Position numbers and translations under genes: made by a program. A model generated the notes under the pieces. It did no database searches. It was not told where the DNA came from and saw only the letters and a program-made list of their open reading frames with translations. Shown here piece after piece: positions 52,360-61,576 of a DNA stretch of 64,000 nt. The DNA is from Nocardia anaemiae NBRC 100462. Its GTDB lineage: Bacteria; Actinomycetota; Actinomycetes; Mycobacteriales; Mycobacteriaceae. The stretch is taken from assembly GCF_001612725.1 (NCBI RefSeq), contig NZ_BDAZ01000041.1:1-64000 (forward strand), in the 5' to 3' direction. Numbering within the stretch: the first letter of the stretch is position 1; every line of letters begins with the position of its first letter.

Positions 52360-52696
52360 GACATGCCTTCCTGGAGAACGTCAGCGTTCGAGTCGCAGCG
52401 CCGAGGTATGTCGGTCGACGGCACTGAAACTGCGCCAACGCTAAAGCCGGGTGCCGGTGAAACCCGTGCGACGGCAACGTAACTGGATACCTCACCAAAC
52501 GGGTTTGTCCGTGTTAGGGGTGCGGCACAATCACGGTTTTCCGGTGTCGCGGCGACGGCCACAATTCATCCGATCGAATTCGGTGAATTATCCAGATCAC
52601 CAACGGATCACGAGGAATTCGGATCATGCGGGAAGACCATGGTTTCCACCTTTCCGACCGTCGGCGGCCACCCGACGGCTAATGAGTGGAGCTGCC
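52360..52696. other. Divergent interval between lipase and YdcF-like genes
   Basis: 337 nt containing copy 2 of the shared element on the lipase side. The YdcF side has only a GGAG ribosome site 6 nt before ATG 52697. No gene is seen. Confidence 0.5.
52427..52531 (-). promoter_or_regulatory. Shared three-part upstream element, copy 2
   Basis: Block A with core AACTGCGCCAACGCTA (52427-52450 with flanks), block B ACCTCACCAA (52489-52498) and block C GCGGCACAAT (52522-52531) match those at 44758-44862. Block A lies 68 nt from the lipase start. A further ACGGCAA is shared between A and B. The surrounding sequence differs, so this is conservation of sites rather than a recent duplication. Confidence 0.75.
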
Positions 52697-53335
52697 ATGT
52701 TCGATCCGATCGAATTCGGCCGCGGCATCTTACGGATGACCTCGGGGACCCTGTTCGGCACCGCCACGGTGGCGGCGGTATTGCTGCACAGCCCGCCCGC
52801 GATCGCCGATGCGGGCGGCTCCGCCGAGCAGCCGCAGGGGACGCTGTTCGATTGGCCGCCAACCGAACCCGCGCCGTCGGCACAGCCGCTCGGCTTCCGC
52901 GGACCGCAGACCGCGATCGTGGTGCTCGGGTACGGACTGCTCCCCGACGGCGAAATGCGACCGGAGTTGATCAGTCGACTGCACGCCGGATATGTACAGG
53001 CACTGCTGGCTCCGCTGTCACCGATCATCGTGACGGGCGGTAATCCGTGCAGCGGTGTCACCGAGGCGCAAGCGATGGCGGATTGGCTTATCGGGCACGG
53101 TATTCCGGCCGAGCGCATCCATATCGAACCGGAAGCGGTGTCCACCGCGCAGAATGCCGAGCGATCGGCTCGGATCATGCACGATATCGGCACCCGCGAC
53201 GCGGTCGTGGTGACCTCCGCCGACCATATCGACCGGGCCGCAGCCCTTTTCGGCGACGCGGGCATAGCCGTCATCGCCACCGTCACTCCGGAGAAGGTAC
53301 CGCCGCTCGTTTGGGAATTCGGGCCCAGATCCTGA
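52697..53335 (+). CDS. YdcF/ElyC-like (DUF218) protein
   Basis: A 212-residue protein with an N-terminal hydrophobic, probably exported or membrane-anchored, segment (MTSGTLFGTATVAAVLLHSPPAIA) and then a DUF218 domain: AIVVLGYGLLPDGEMRPELISRL, IIVTGGNPCSGVTEAQAMADWL, EPEAVSTAQNAERS and VVVTSADHIDRAAALF. The GG and TxxNA motifs are those of ElyC/SanA/YdcF proteins, which affect envelope synthesis and vancomycin sensitivity in other bacteria. A reaction is not known. GGAG 6 nt before ATG 52697 fixes the start. It is 32 nt from the HadAB-like gene on the same strand. Confidence 0.85.
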   Translation: MFDPIEFGRGILRMTSGTLFGTATVAAVLLHSPPAIADAGGSAEQPQGTLFDWPPTEPAPSAQPLGFRGPQTAIVVLGYGLLPDGEMRPELISRLHAGYVQALLAPLSPIIVTGGNPCSGVTEAQAMADWLIGHGIPAERIHIEPEAVSTAQNAERSARIMHDIGTRDAVVVTSADHIDRAAALFGDAGIAVIATVTPEKVPPLVWEFGPRS

Positions 53336-53367
53336 ACCGCACCACATTCAGCAACACAGGAGCGAAT

Positions 53368-54411
53368 ATGAACAATAGCGCCGTCGATGCCGCTACCGAT
53401 CCCGCCGACCAGGCCCGCGCGTTACTCGACCATCGATATCGATCCGCCACCACATATGAGGTCCGGCGGGAAAAGATCCGTGAATTCGCCCGCGCGATAC
53501 AGGATTTCCACCCCGCACATTGGAATGAGGAGGCCGCGGCGCAACTCGGCTTCGGCGGGTTGATCGCCCCGCCGACATTCGCCTCGATAATCCTGCTCCG
53601 GATCCATCGCGAAATACTCGATACCCTCATCACCGGCTACGAAGCTCACCGGATTCTGCACGCCGACCAGGTGCTCGATATCGGCAGGCCGCTGGTCGCC
53701 GGTGACCGGATCACCTGTGATGTCTATTTCGAATCATTCCAGCATTTCGCCCAATACGATGTGCTCGCGGTCAAGAGCGTACTGACCGATCAGCACGGCG
53801 ACGTGGTGCAGACCGGGTCGACCGCCCTGCTGGCGCGCACCGGACGGGAGAACGCCGGATCGGCGGAACGGCTCGGCGCGCATACCCCGATTGCGCCACA
53901 TACCCCCGGTGTCGTCGTTCCGGCCGAAGACGACGGTATCGTGGCACCGATCTCACCGCGGACTCCCTGCACCACAGTCGATTTCGAATCCCTATCGGTC
54001 GGTACCGAATTACCGGCACGGGTCGTTCAGCTGTCCCGCGGTGATCTGGTCGATTACGCCGGGGTGACCGGTGATGCCGATCCGGTGCTGTTCAGCGAGC
54101 AGGCCGCCACCGCGACCGGTCTGCCGACCGTCGTCGCCCCCGGCATGTTCAAACTCGGTCTGGCCGCCGGATACCTCAGTGGCTGGCTCGGTGATCCGGC
54201 GGCCGCCACCCGATTCCGCGCACAGTTCGCACATCACACGCACTACCTGCATATTCCGCCCCTTCAGGCCAGCGCGATCGAATTCCATGGCCGGATAACC
54301 TCACTCGACCCGCATCGCCGCATGGCAACCGTAGCGCTGGACGCAAGGGCGCATGGCCGTCGGCTTTTCGGCTACGCCGCCGCGGAAGTCCGCTTCACTG
54401 AACGGGATTGA
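53368..54411 (+). CDS. Fused (3R)-hydroxyacyl-ACP dehydratase, HadA/HadB-like
   Basis: A 347-residue double hot-dog protein. The N-terminal MaoC-like half (about 1-170) has VRREKIREFARAIQDFHPAHW and LIAPPTFASIILL. The C-terminal half (about 200-347) has SRGDLVDYAGVTGDADPVLF, where catalytic Asp/His are expected (here GDADPVLF, with the His replaced by Val), and TVVAPGMFKLGLAAGYL. Mycobacterial mycolate synthesis uses separate HadA and HadB/C; fused forms occur in Nocardia. The HadB-type motif is normally GDxNPxH, so the altered residue may weaken catalysis or mark a different substrate. AGGAG 6 nt before the ATG. It is convergent with the LLM gene and overlaps it by 40 nt. Confidence 0.8.
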   Translation: MNNSAVDAATDPADQARALLDHRYRSATTYEVRREKIREFARAIQDFHPAHWNEEAAAQLGFGGLIAPPTFASIILLRIHREILDTLITGYEAHRILHADQVLDIGRPLVAGDRITCDVYFESFQHFAQYDVLAVKSVLTDQHGDVVQTGSTALLARTGRENAGSAERLGAHTPIAPHTPGVVVPAEDDGIVAPISPRTPCTTVDFESLSVGTELPARVVQLSRGDLVDYAGVTGDADPVLFSEQAATATGLPTVVAPGMFKLGLAAGYLSGWLGDPAAATRFRAQFAHHTHYLHIPPLQASAIEFHGRITSLDPHRRMATVALDARAHGRRLFGYAAAEVRFTERD

Positions 54412-55403
54412 AGTCCAGCCAGCCGGGCGAGTCTGCGATGTGAGTCCAGTCGTGCGGAGCGGTCGTATGTGCTGGTGTGGACGAGGATTTCGTCCGCGCC
54501 GGTGCGAGCGACCAAGTCCTCCAATGCGTCCGCGACCTCGTCCTCGGTACCGTGGATCTGGTCGCGCAGCGCCTCGTCGAAGATCCGACGTTCCCGCTCG
54601 GTCATCGTCATGGATTCGATCTCCGCAGGCGGAATCAACACCGGAAATTCCCCACGCGTCCGGGAATACGTGCTCGACCACGCCTCCGGCAGCAACAGCC
54701 GATGGGCGTCCTCGGTGGTATCGGCGATCACCACCGCGCCGGATACGACGACATACGGTTCGGCTCCCCATGGCGTGGCGCGGAATTGCGCGCGGTAGCC
54801 CTCGATCGCCTCGACCATGCGGTCCGGTCCGGCGATCGCGGCGATAACCAGCGGCAATCCGAAACGTGCCGCCCGTTGCGCACCGGATCCGGTCGCCAAT
54901 AGGAATGCGGGTATCCGCAGCCCCTCCGCGGGCCAAGCGTGCACACCTGACTTGCCCCGGGCGATATATTCGAGAACATCGGTGAGTTGCTGATCGAAAT
55001 CGTCGGCATCGCTCTTGCCGTGTCCGAGTGCCCGTCGCACGCCGTCGGTGAAGCCGACCGAGCGACCGAACCCCATATCGATGCGCCCGGGATACAGCGA
55101 TTCCAAGACCCCGAATTGCTCGGCGACGACCAATGGTTGATGATTCGGCAGCATCACCCCGCCGGTACCGATTCGGATCCGCGAGGTCGCCGCCGCCGCG
55201 GCCGCGGCCAATACGGTCGGCGCCGAGCCCGCGACGCCAGGCACACTGTGGTGCTCCGAGACCCAGAACCGGTGATATCCCCACTCCTCGGCCAGGCGCG
55301 CGAACTGCACGGTCTCCCGCAGTGCCTCCGGATGGCTCTGTCCGCGTCGGACGCGCGAGCGATCCAGGATCGACAACCGCACCTGATCCAGTTCCGAAAT
55401 CAT
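54372..55403 (-). CDS. LLM class flavin-dependent oxidoreductase
   Basis: A 343-residue luciferase-like protein of the MsnO8-type group. It has LSILDRSRVRRGQSHPEALRE, HRFWVSEHHSVPGVAGSAP, RIRIGTGGVMLPNHQPLVVAEQFG, GRIDMGFGRSVG and a late GTEDEVADALEDLVARTGADEI. It uses FMN or F420 with an unknown substrate. ATG 55403 starts the conserved region. Its last 13 codons overlap, on the opposite strand, the end of the dehydratase gene. It is divergent from the GH65 gene. Confidence 0.87.
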   Translation of the reverse strand: MISELDQVRLSILDRSRVRRGQSHPEALRETVQFARLAEEWGYHRFWVSEHHSVPGVAGSAPTVLAAAAAAATSRIRIGTGGVMLPNHQPLVVAEQFGVLESLYPGRIDMGFGRSVGFTDGVRRALGHGKSDADDFDQQLTDVLEYIARGKSGVHAWPAEGLRIPAFLLATGSGAQRAARFGLPLVIAAIAGPDRMVEAIEGYRAQFRATPWGAEPYVVVSGAVVIADTTEDAHRLLLPEAWSSTYSRTRGEFPVLIPPAEIESMTMTERERRIFDEALRDQIHGTEDEVADALEDLVARTGADEILVHTSTYDRSARLDSHRRLARLAGLQSRSVKRTSAAA

Positions 55404-55560
55404 ATCTGTGTCAACACCCCGGACCCCGCCGCATTCCACCGTGCGGACGGCGCTGGATGGAAGAATGGAGATCACACCTGCGTAACCCGGTAGCCGGTCC
55501 TGCGGTCGTCGACGCGTATCGCGGCTCGGCACGAACGTCGAGCTCGACGTGGAGGCGCGA

Positions 55561-58290
55561 ATGTCCAGGATCGGCCAGTTATTCCAACGCATGAGCCGTC
55601 GCACCACCATCCTGTTGGCTGTCGCGCTCGCGGCTGTAATCGTGCTGGCGGTGACAGCGGTGCTGGTCACGGTGCGTCACACCGATCGGGTAGCGAGCAC
55701 CGCATGTCCGGATGATCCACTGGCGTCGGCGCCCGGCTGGGCACCGTCCAACGATCGGGTGCAGGTGCCGATCGATGCGCATCCATTCGTCGGCAACGGC
55801 TATCTCGGCTTGCGCGTGCCGCCGCACGGCATGGGGTACGCCGCGACCGATGAGATGACCGGCTGGCCGCTGTACACGCCCGCATACGATGGCGCTTTCG
55901 TCGCCGGCCTCTATGCGCACACTCCGGGTGTGGCCGATAACCGCGAGGTCGCCGCTGCCATTCCGAACTGGTCCGGATTGTCGGTCGGTGTCGGCGAGCA
56001 CACCTATTCGTCCGCCACACCGGCGGCTCAGATCTCGAATTTCGCACAGACGCTGCACCTGCGCTGCGGGCTGGTGCAGACCAGGCTGACCTGGACCGCG
56101 CCCGATGGCAAGGCCACCGATCTGGTTTACGACGTGCTCACCGACCAGTCGGATCAGCATGTCGGCGCGGTGCACGTCACGGTGGTGCCGCACTGGTCGG
56201 GCGAGATGGTCGTTTCCGATCTCGTCGACGGCGCCGGAGCGCGACGAGTCAGCCAGTCCGAGGTGGGCGCGCGCGATGACGACACGATTCGAGTCGGATT
56301 CCGTACCGACGGCACGGATGTCGACGGCGATATCGTGTCCGTGCTGCGGCCGGGTGCCGGGATCGCTTCGAACGCGATCGAGCCGATGCCAGCGGGCCGC
56401 GATCTCAGTGCGCGCCAGGATGTTCGGTTTCGAGTGCGCGACGGCGGCACCTATCAGCTGACGAAGTTCGTCGGGGTCGACACCACCCGCACCTCGCCTG
56501 ACCCGGCGGCGAGCGCATTCGAGGCGGCACAGCGGGCGGTGCGGACGGGATGGGCGAACCTGCTCGCGCAAACATCCGCGGCCTGGCGGGCGCGGTGGCG
56601 CGGTGATGTCGAGGTGCCCGGTCAGCCCGATGTGCAGACTTGGGCGCGCGGTGCGTTGTATTCGCTGTACTCCAGCACGAATCCGCAACAGGACAACAGC
56701 ATTTCGCCGGTCGGGCTAAGCAGCGACAACTACGGCGGCGCCGTGTTCTGGGATGCGGATATCTGGACGTTCCCCGGATTGCTCCAGTTCGCACCGGAAT
56801 TGGCGAAATCTATCGTGGACTACCGCTTTCGGACCTTGCCCGCCGCGCAAGCCAATGCCGAGCGGCTCGGCTACCGCGGTGCCTTCTATTCGTGGACCAG
56901 CGCCAGCCGTGGCGATCTCGACGAATGCCACAGTTGGGACCCGCCGCACTGCCTGACTCAGATTCATCTGCAAGGAGATGCGTCGCTGGCGGCGTGGCAG
57001 TACTACGCGGCCACCGGCGACACCGGGTACTTGCGTGAACGCGGTTGGCCGGTGATGCGCGCGCTGGCCGAATTCTGGGCCTCGCGGGTGACGCGCAACG
57101 AAGACGGCAGCTACTCGATTCGCAATGTCGCGGGTCCCGACGAGTACAGCAACGGAGTGAACGACGCGGTCTACACCAATGCCGTCGCTGCCCTCGCGCT
57201 GCGCAACGCCGCAAGCGCTGCGCAGATTCTGGGCGAACCGCGGCCGCCCGAATGGACCTCGATCGCCGATGGTCTGCGCATGCCGTTCGATGGCAACCGG
57301 CGGATATTCGTCCAATTCGACGGCTACACAGGCACTCCTGTCAAACAGGCCGACACCGTACTGCTCATCTACCCATTGGACTGGCCGATGCCGCCGGATG
57401 TCGCGGCCAACGTGCTCGAATACTATTCGGAGCGCACGGATCCCGACGGTCCGGCAATGACCGATTCGGTGCATGCCATAGACGCGGCGAAACTCGGCGT
57501 CCCCGGCTGCGCCACCGATACCTTCATCGAACGCGCCGCCCGCCCGTTCGTTCGCGCCCCCTTCGGCCAGTTCGCGGAGGCTCGCGGCGCCAAGGTCGCA
57601 GCCAAGGATCCCCTCGCCGGTGCGCCCGCCTTCACATTCGTCACCGCGGCAGGCGGATTCCTGCAAACCTTCACCAACGGCCTACTCGGCCTGCGCTTCG
57701 ACACCGACGCGGTCCGCATCGCGCCAACCCTGCCACCGGAATTCCCCGACGGCCTCACCATCCATGGAATCCACTGGCAAGGCCGAACTTTCGACGCCAC
57801 CATCGGCCCGGACGAAACCGAACTGACCCTGACTGACGGCCAACCGCTACCGGTCCGAACCGATACCGAAACCCACCTCCTCGACAGCGAACTGACCATC
57901 CCGACCCGCCGCCCCGACCGCATCCCCACCGATAACCTCGCCCGCTGCAAACCGGTCACCACCAGCTCCGACGAGCCGGGCAAATACGCCGAAGCCGCCG
58001 TAGACGGCACCCCAGCCACCGGCTGGTCCCCCAAATCCGCCACCGCCACCCTCACCGTCGACCTCGGCCAGGAAACCCATATCGACCGCATCCTCCCGCA
58101 CTGGACCACCCCCACCCCAACTACCTTCACCACCTCCCCCGACAACCACACCTGGACCCCGATCACCCCCGACCCAGCCACCGGCTCCCTCCCCACCACC
58201 CTCTCCACCCGCTACATCCGCCTAGAACTCACGACCCCCACCCCTCACCCCACCCTCCGAGAACTCGAAATCACCGGCCCCCGAACCTGA
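55561..58290 (+). CDS. Membrane-anchored GH65 family glycoside hydrolase with C-terminal discoidin-like domain
   Basis: A 909-residue protein. An N-terminal transmembrane helix (about residues 17-40) anchors it or acts as a signal. The GH65 N-terminal domain (about 50-330) precedes an (alpha/alpha)6 barrel with QTWARGALYSLYSSTNP, FWDADIWTFPGLLQF and the catalytic-acid region NVAGPDEYSNGVNDA (Glu in PDEY), then PVKQADTVLLIYPL. After a linker, the last about 125 residues form a discoidin/F5-8C-like carbohydrate-binding module (CKPVTTSSDEPGKYAEAAVDG, YIRLELTTP). Acid trehalase or disaccharide phosphorylase-type activity on trehalose or another alpha-glucoside outside the cell is expected. The last about 450 nt use unusually C-rich codons. 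GGAGG 6 nt before ATG 55561. Confidence 0.87.
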   Translation: MSRIGQLFQRMSRRTTILLAVALAAVIVLAVTAVLVTVRHTDRVASTACPDDPLASAPGWAPSNDRVQVPIDAHPFVGNGYLGLRVPPHGMGYAATDEMTGWPLYTPAYDGAFVAGLYAHTPGVADNREVAAAIPNWSGLSVGVGEHTYSSATPAAQISNFAQTLHLRCGLVQTRLTWTAPDGKATDLVYDVLTDQSDQHVGAVHVTVVPHWSGEMVVSDLVDGAGARRVSQSEVGARDDDTIRVGFRTDGTDVDGDIVSVLRPGAGIASNAIEPMPAGRDLSARQDVRFRVRDGGTYQLTKFVGVDTTRTSPDPAASAFEAAQRAVRTGWANLLAQTSAAWRARWRGDVEVPGQPDVQTWARGALYSLYSSTNPQQDNSISPVGLSSDNYGGAVFWDADIWTFPGLLQFAPELAKSIVDYRFRTLPAAQANAERLGYRGAFYSWTSASRGDLDECHSWDPPHCLTQIHLQGDASLAAWQYYAATGDTGYLRERGWPVMRALAEFWASRVTRNEDGSYSIRNVAGPDEYSNGVNDAVYTNAVAALALRNAASAAQILGEPRPPEWTSIADGLRMPFDGNRRIFVQFDGYTGTPVKQADTVLLIYPLDWPMPPDVAANVLEYYSERTDPDGPAMTDSVHAIDAAKLGVPGCATDTFIERAARPFVRAPFGQFAEARGAKVAAKDPLAGAPAFTFVTAAGGFLQTFTNGLLGLRFDTDAVRIAPTLPPEFPDGLTIHGIHWQGRTFDATIGPDETELTLTDGQPLPVRTDTETHLLDSELTIPTRRPDRIPTDNLARCKPVTTSSDEPGKYAEAAVDGTPATGWSPKSATATLTVDLGQETHIDRILPHWTTPTPTTFTTSPDNHTWTPITPDPATGSLPTTLSTRYIRLELTTPTPHPTLRELEITGPRT

Positions 58291-58418
58291 CCCAGATCCT
58301 TGGGGCACAGCTGGTCCGATGATCACCATGCATCGGTGGCGGCATCGGCCGAGAGACCGATAACACCAGCACATGGTGGTCATTTGTCCAAGGACATGCC
58401 GTGGGCAACGCTCGGCGG

Positions 58419-59606
58419 TCAGTCCTGTATCTTCAGCGCCTGTCGGATTGTCAGTCGCCCTTGGGTTTGCATCAGGGAGCGGCGGTAGATCTTCTCCGCG
58501 ATGACAACGATCCCGTAGGTCGCGGCCGCCATGAGGGCCAGGGCTATCAGCAGTTCCGACCAGGACGCGGTGCCTTCGGCCAGGCGGGCGGGCATGGCGA
58601 CAATGGAGACCAAGGGCACATAGGACGCGACCACCCGAGCGGTGCCGGACAGGAAGATTCCGGCGAACAGCACCGCCATGATGAGCAATGACAACGGTGT
58701 CGCGGTGGACTGGATGTCCTCGCTGCGGGTCGCCAGCGATCCGGCGACCGCCCACAGGCTGGCAAGAGCCAGAAACCCGACGACGAAGAAGACGATGAAC
58801 CAGCCTGCGGCAGCGGCGATTTCGCTCACCTGGTCGCCCTTGCCTGTGCATTCCAAACCGATCAGCCCGGCGCCGACGAAGAGCGCGAGCTGTCCGAAGG
58901 CCATGACCGTATTACCCATCACCTTCCCGATCAGCAACTGCCGCAATGGAATCGCACTGGCCAGGATTTCCACGATGCGGTTCTGTTTCTCCTCGATCAC
59001 GCTCTGCGCGATGGACATGCCGAACAGCAACGAGGCCATATAGAACAGGAATGCGAAGACAATGGAAACCACCTTCGCCAGACCGGGATCGACTGCGGAG
59101 GGCTCGAGCAGATCGTAGGCGACCACGCCACCGCGACTCAAAGCCTCCATCGAGGTGCCAGCGGCAATCGCATTGCGCTGCACCGCAATCTGCCGGACCG
59201 CCGCCGTCAGATATGTCGCGGCATTGTCGTCTTGCCCAGCCTTGCCGACCAGTCGCCACTCTCCTGACCCGGCGGGCACCAAACCGACATCGACCGCATC
59301 CTCACGCACCTGTCGCTCCACGGCGGCCGCATCGGCCTGCGGATGCGGCGTGAAAGTGACCTTCTTATCGGCACTTTCGGCAAGACTGTTCGCGGTCGCG
59401 ATGATCTGATCCGCCCCCGCGCCCGTGCTCGCGACCTCGACCTTGTCGGTTCGGCTACTGACGTATCCGCTGATGGCCAGCGAGACCACAATCGCGACAA
59501 TGGTGATGACGGTGGAGATGAGAAAGTTCCGATCGCGCAACTTCACCACGACCTCACGCTCGGCGACGATCCGCCACACCCCGCGCGGCGCGGACTCCTC
59601 CCTCAT
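58419..59606 (-). CDS. ABC transporter permease (NatB/YhaP-like exporter)
   Basis: A 395-residue ABC-2 type permease. An N-terminal helix (FLISTVITIVAIVVSLAISG) is followed by an extracytoplasmic domain of about 130 residues, then five helices in the C-terminal half, including FAFLFYMASLLFGMSIAQ, VIEEKQNRIVEILASAI (the family's EEKxxR.VE) and WFIVFFVVGFLALASLW. It forms an exporter with the ATPase gene upstream, whose stop it overlaps by 4 nt. Na+ or drug export is typical of relatives; the substrate is unknown. Confidence 0.88.
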   Translation of the reverse strand: MREESAPRGVWRIVAEREVVVKLRDRNFLISTVITIVAIVVSLAISGYVSSRTDKVEVASTGAGADQIIATANSLAESADKKVTFTPHPQADAAAVERQVREDAVDVGLVPAGSGEWRLVGKAGQDDNAATYLTAAVRQIAVQRNAIAAGTSMEALSRGGVVAYDLLEPSAVDPGLAKVVSIVFAFLFYMASLLFGMSIAQSVIEEKQNRIVEILASAIPLRQLLIGKVMGNTVMAFGQLALFVGAGLIGLECTGKGDQVSEIAAAAGWFIVFFVVGFLALASLWAVAGSLATRSEDIQSTATPLSLLIMAVLFAGIFLSGTARVVASYVPLVSIVAMPARLAEGTASWSELLIALALMAAATYGIVVIAEKIYRRSLMQTQGRLTIRQALKIQD

Positions 59607-60481
59607 GCCGTCACCTCCCGATAGATCTCCGCCACCGACGGCCGTACCTCGGCAAACTCCCGGACCGAACCGTGCGTCAACGCCTCGGTGAGCAATTCAT
59701 CGGTGCTCGCATCGGTCAGTTCCAACAGCACACCCGACCCATTGCGCTCGAGCACGCGCACCCCGGCGAACGCATCGAGCCACCCGGAATCCCCGCCGAG
59801 CACCAACCGGTAGCGCGTCCCGCCCGCCGCGCGCAACTCCTCGACCGCACCCTGCCCAACCACCCGACCGGCCGCGAGGATCACCAACTGATCGCACAAC
59901 CGCTCGACCAGATCCAGCTGATGCGAGGAGAACAGCACCGGCACCCCCAGCGCCGCATATTCCCGCAGCAGAGACGCCATCGAATCGACGGCGACCGGAT
60001 CGAGACCGGAGAACGGCTCGTCGAGTATCAGCACATCCGGTTCGGCGATCACCGCCGCCGCGATCTGCACGCGCTGCTGGTTACCGAGCGAAAGCGACTC
60101 CAGCTTGTCCTTCCCACGATCCCCGAGCGCGAACCGATCCAATAGTTCGGCCGCGTGCCTCTTGGCTTCGGTGGCCGATTGTCCGCGCAGCCGCGCGAGG
60201 TAGACGAGCTGATCGAGCACCGGCTGCTTCGGATACAGGCCGCGTTCCTCGGGCATATAGCCGAACGAACGTCGATCCGCGACGGTCACCGGCCGCCCCC
60301 GCCACCGGACCTCCCCGCCGTGAATCGCCAATACCCCCATGATCATTCGCATCGTCGTGGTCTTACCCGCGCCATTGGCGCCGACGAATCCGGTCAGCGC
60401 ACCGGGCAGCACCGGAAACGACACATCGTCTACCGCCACCTTGTCCCCGAACCGGCGCACCAGGTGCGCGACTTCCAGCAT
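59603..60481 (-). CDS. ABC transporter ATP-binding protein
   Basis: A 292-residue ATPase with Walker A GANGAGKTTT, Q-loop region FGYMPEERGLYP, signature LSLGNQQRVQIAAAVI (variant LSxGN), Walker B VLILDEPFSGLDP and the H-loop SSHQLD. A C-terminal extension of about 70 residues (DUF4162-like) follows. GGAG 6 nt upstream marks ATG 60481. It energises the permease encoded next. The pair is preceded by 84 nt containing its promoter and is co-oriented with, but separated from, the esterase-desaturase operon. Confidence 0.92.
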   Translation of the reverse strand: MLEVAHLVRRFGDKVAVDDVSFPVLPGALTGFVGANGAGKTTTMRMIMGVLAIHGGEVRWRGRPVTVADRRSFGYMPEERGLYPKQPVLDQLVYLARLRGQSATEAKRHAAELLDRFALGDRGKDKLESLSLGNQQRVQIAAAVIAEPDVLILDEPFSGLDPVAVDSMASLLREYAALGVPVLFSSHQLDLVERLCDQLVILAAGRVVGQGAVEELRAAGGTRYRLVLGGDSGWLDAFAGVRVLERNGSGVLLELTDASTDELLTEALTHGSVREFAEVRPSVAEIYREVTA

Positions 60482-60565
60482 CGAATCTCCGTTGGCGTCG
60501 ATTTGCCCCAACCCTACCGACGCGACACACCGAGGCAAGACTCACCAGCTGACAAGTGTCGCGAA

Positions 60566-61576
60566 TCAGTGCGGGTCGGGCAGGCCGAGCGCCGGTGCGA
60601 GCACGCGCCACGCGCGCGGCAGTTGGGCCTCGAAGTCGGGCCAGGTGTGCATGCCCGTCGGGGCGTAGTCGACGTCGGCCGGGATATTCAGCTCGGCCAA
60701 TCGTGCGGCGAAGCGCTCGGTGCACGAGCGCGCACCGGCTTCGAGAGCCAGACCCCCGCCCGCCGTCTTCAAGGCTTCGACGAGGTCGGACGCGCGCGAA
60801 ACCCCGACGAGGTCGGCATCGGTCGGCAGGCCGGTCGCCGCGGACAGATAGATCGTGGTGCCGCGCAGCTGTGCAGCGCCGAGCAGGCTGTCGTGCGCAC
60901 TCCACTCCGGCGATCCGGGTGGACCCCAGAGATTTTCGACATTGCCGCCGCGCGAGGCGACGGTGATAGTGGTGACCGCCCGACCGAGATCGTCCGCGGT
61001 GGAATAACATCCACTCATCCCCGCGACCGCAAGGTATCGCCCGGGATATCGCTGGGCCAGCATCATGGCCGCCTGCGCCCCCATCGACACACCCGCGATC
61101 GTCCGCCGCCCATCGGTTTTCAAATACGACTCGATGATCGGCGGCAGCTCGGCGGTGAGAAAAGTCTCCCACCGGTTGAGTCCGAGGGTGGCATCGCGCC
61201 GCATCCAGTCGCTGTACATGCTCCCGGTGCCACCGCTGGTCAACACCACATCGACCGGTTTATCCGCGAAGAACTCCGCCGCACGCCCCTTGCTCAGCCA
61301 GCCGGATACCGCCTCGCCGTCGACGCCATCGAGCAGATACAGCACCGGACGCGGTCCAGAACCGCTGCCGCGCAAGACATCCACCGTAATGACCCGACGC
61401 ATGGCGGCCGACGCGATGGCGAAACGCTCGTGCCGCGGCCCGACCGACTCGATGCTGATCGTTCCGGTCCGTGTCATGCCCGGATCGACCGCGGGCGGAT
61501 CCGCGAGTGCGGGCACGGTTGTCAGCGCGGCGATGAGGGCCATCGCCGCCGCGGTGATCGGCGCTCGAAAACTCAT
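60566..61576 (-). CDS. Secreted esterase, antigen-85-like/esterase-D fold
   Basis: A 336-residue exported hydrolase. The signal peptide (MSFRAPITAAAMALIAALTT, cleavage near ALADPP) precedes LYLLDGVDG, GSMYSDWMRRD, LTAELPPIIESYL, the nucleophile elbow TIAGVSMGAQAAMMLAQ (GxSxG) and a closing GMHTWPDFEAQLPRAW with the catalytic His. It is related to the protein at 43622-44695 and to mycolyltransferases, but its elbow is GVSMGA, the canonical form. The ATG overlaps the desaturase stop by 4 nt, so lipid desaturation and envelope esterase genes are co-transcribed. It ends 85 nt before the ABC ATPase start. Confidence 0.87.
   Translation of the reverse strand: MSFRAPITAAAMALIAALTTVPALADPPAVDPGMTRTGTISIESVGPRHERFAIASAAMRRVITVDVLRGSGSGPRPVLYLLDGVDGEAVSGWLSKGRAAEFFADKPVDVVLTSGGTGSMYSDWMRRDATLGLNRWETFLTAELPPIIESYLKTDGRRTIAGVSMGAQAAMMLAQRYPGRYLAVAGMSGCYSTADDLGRAVTTITVASRGGNVENLWGPPGSPEWSAHDSLLGAAQLRGTTIYLSAATGLPTDADLVGVSRASDLVEALKTAGGGLALEAGARSCTERFAARLAELNIPADVDYAPTGMHTWPDFEAQLPRAWRVLAPALGLPDPH

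Noticed and set aside
58291-58418. Terminator between GH65 and ABC permease genes
   Set aside because: Only weak, widely separated arms (CCTTGG/CCAAGG and related GTGATCACCATG-like pairs) were found, not a compact hairpin.
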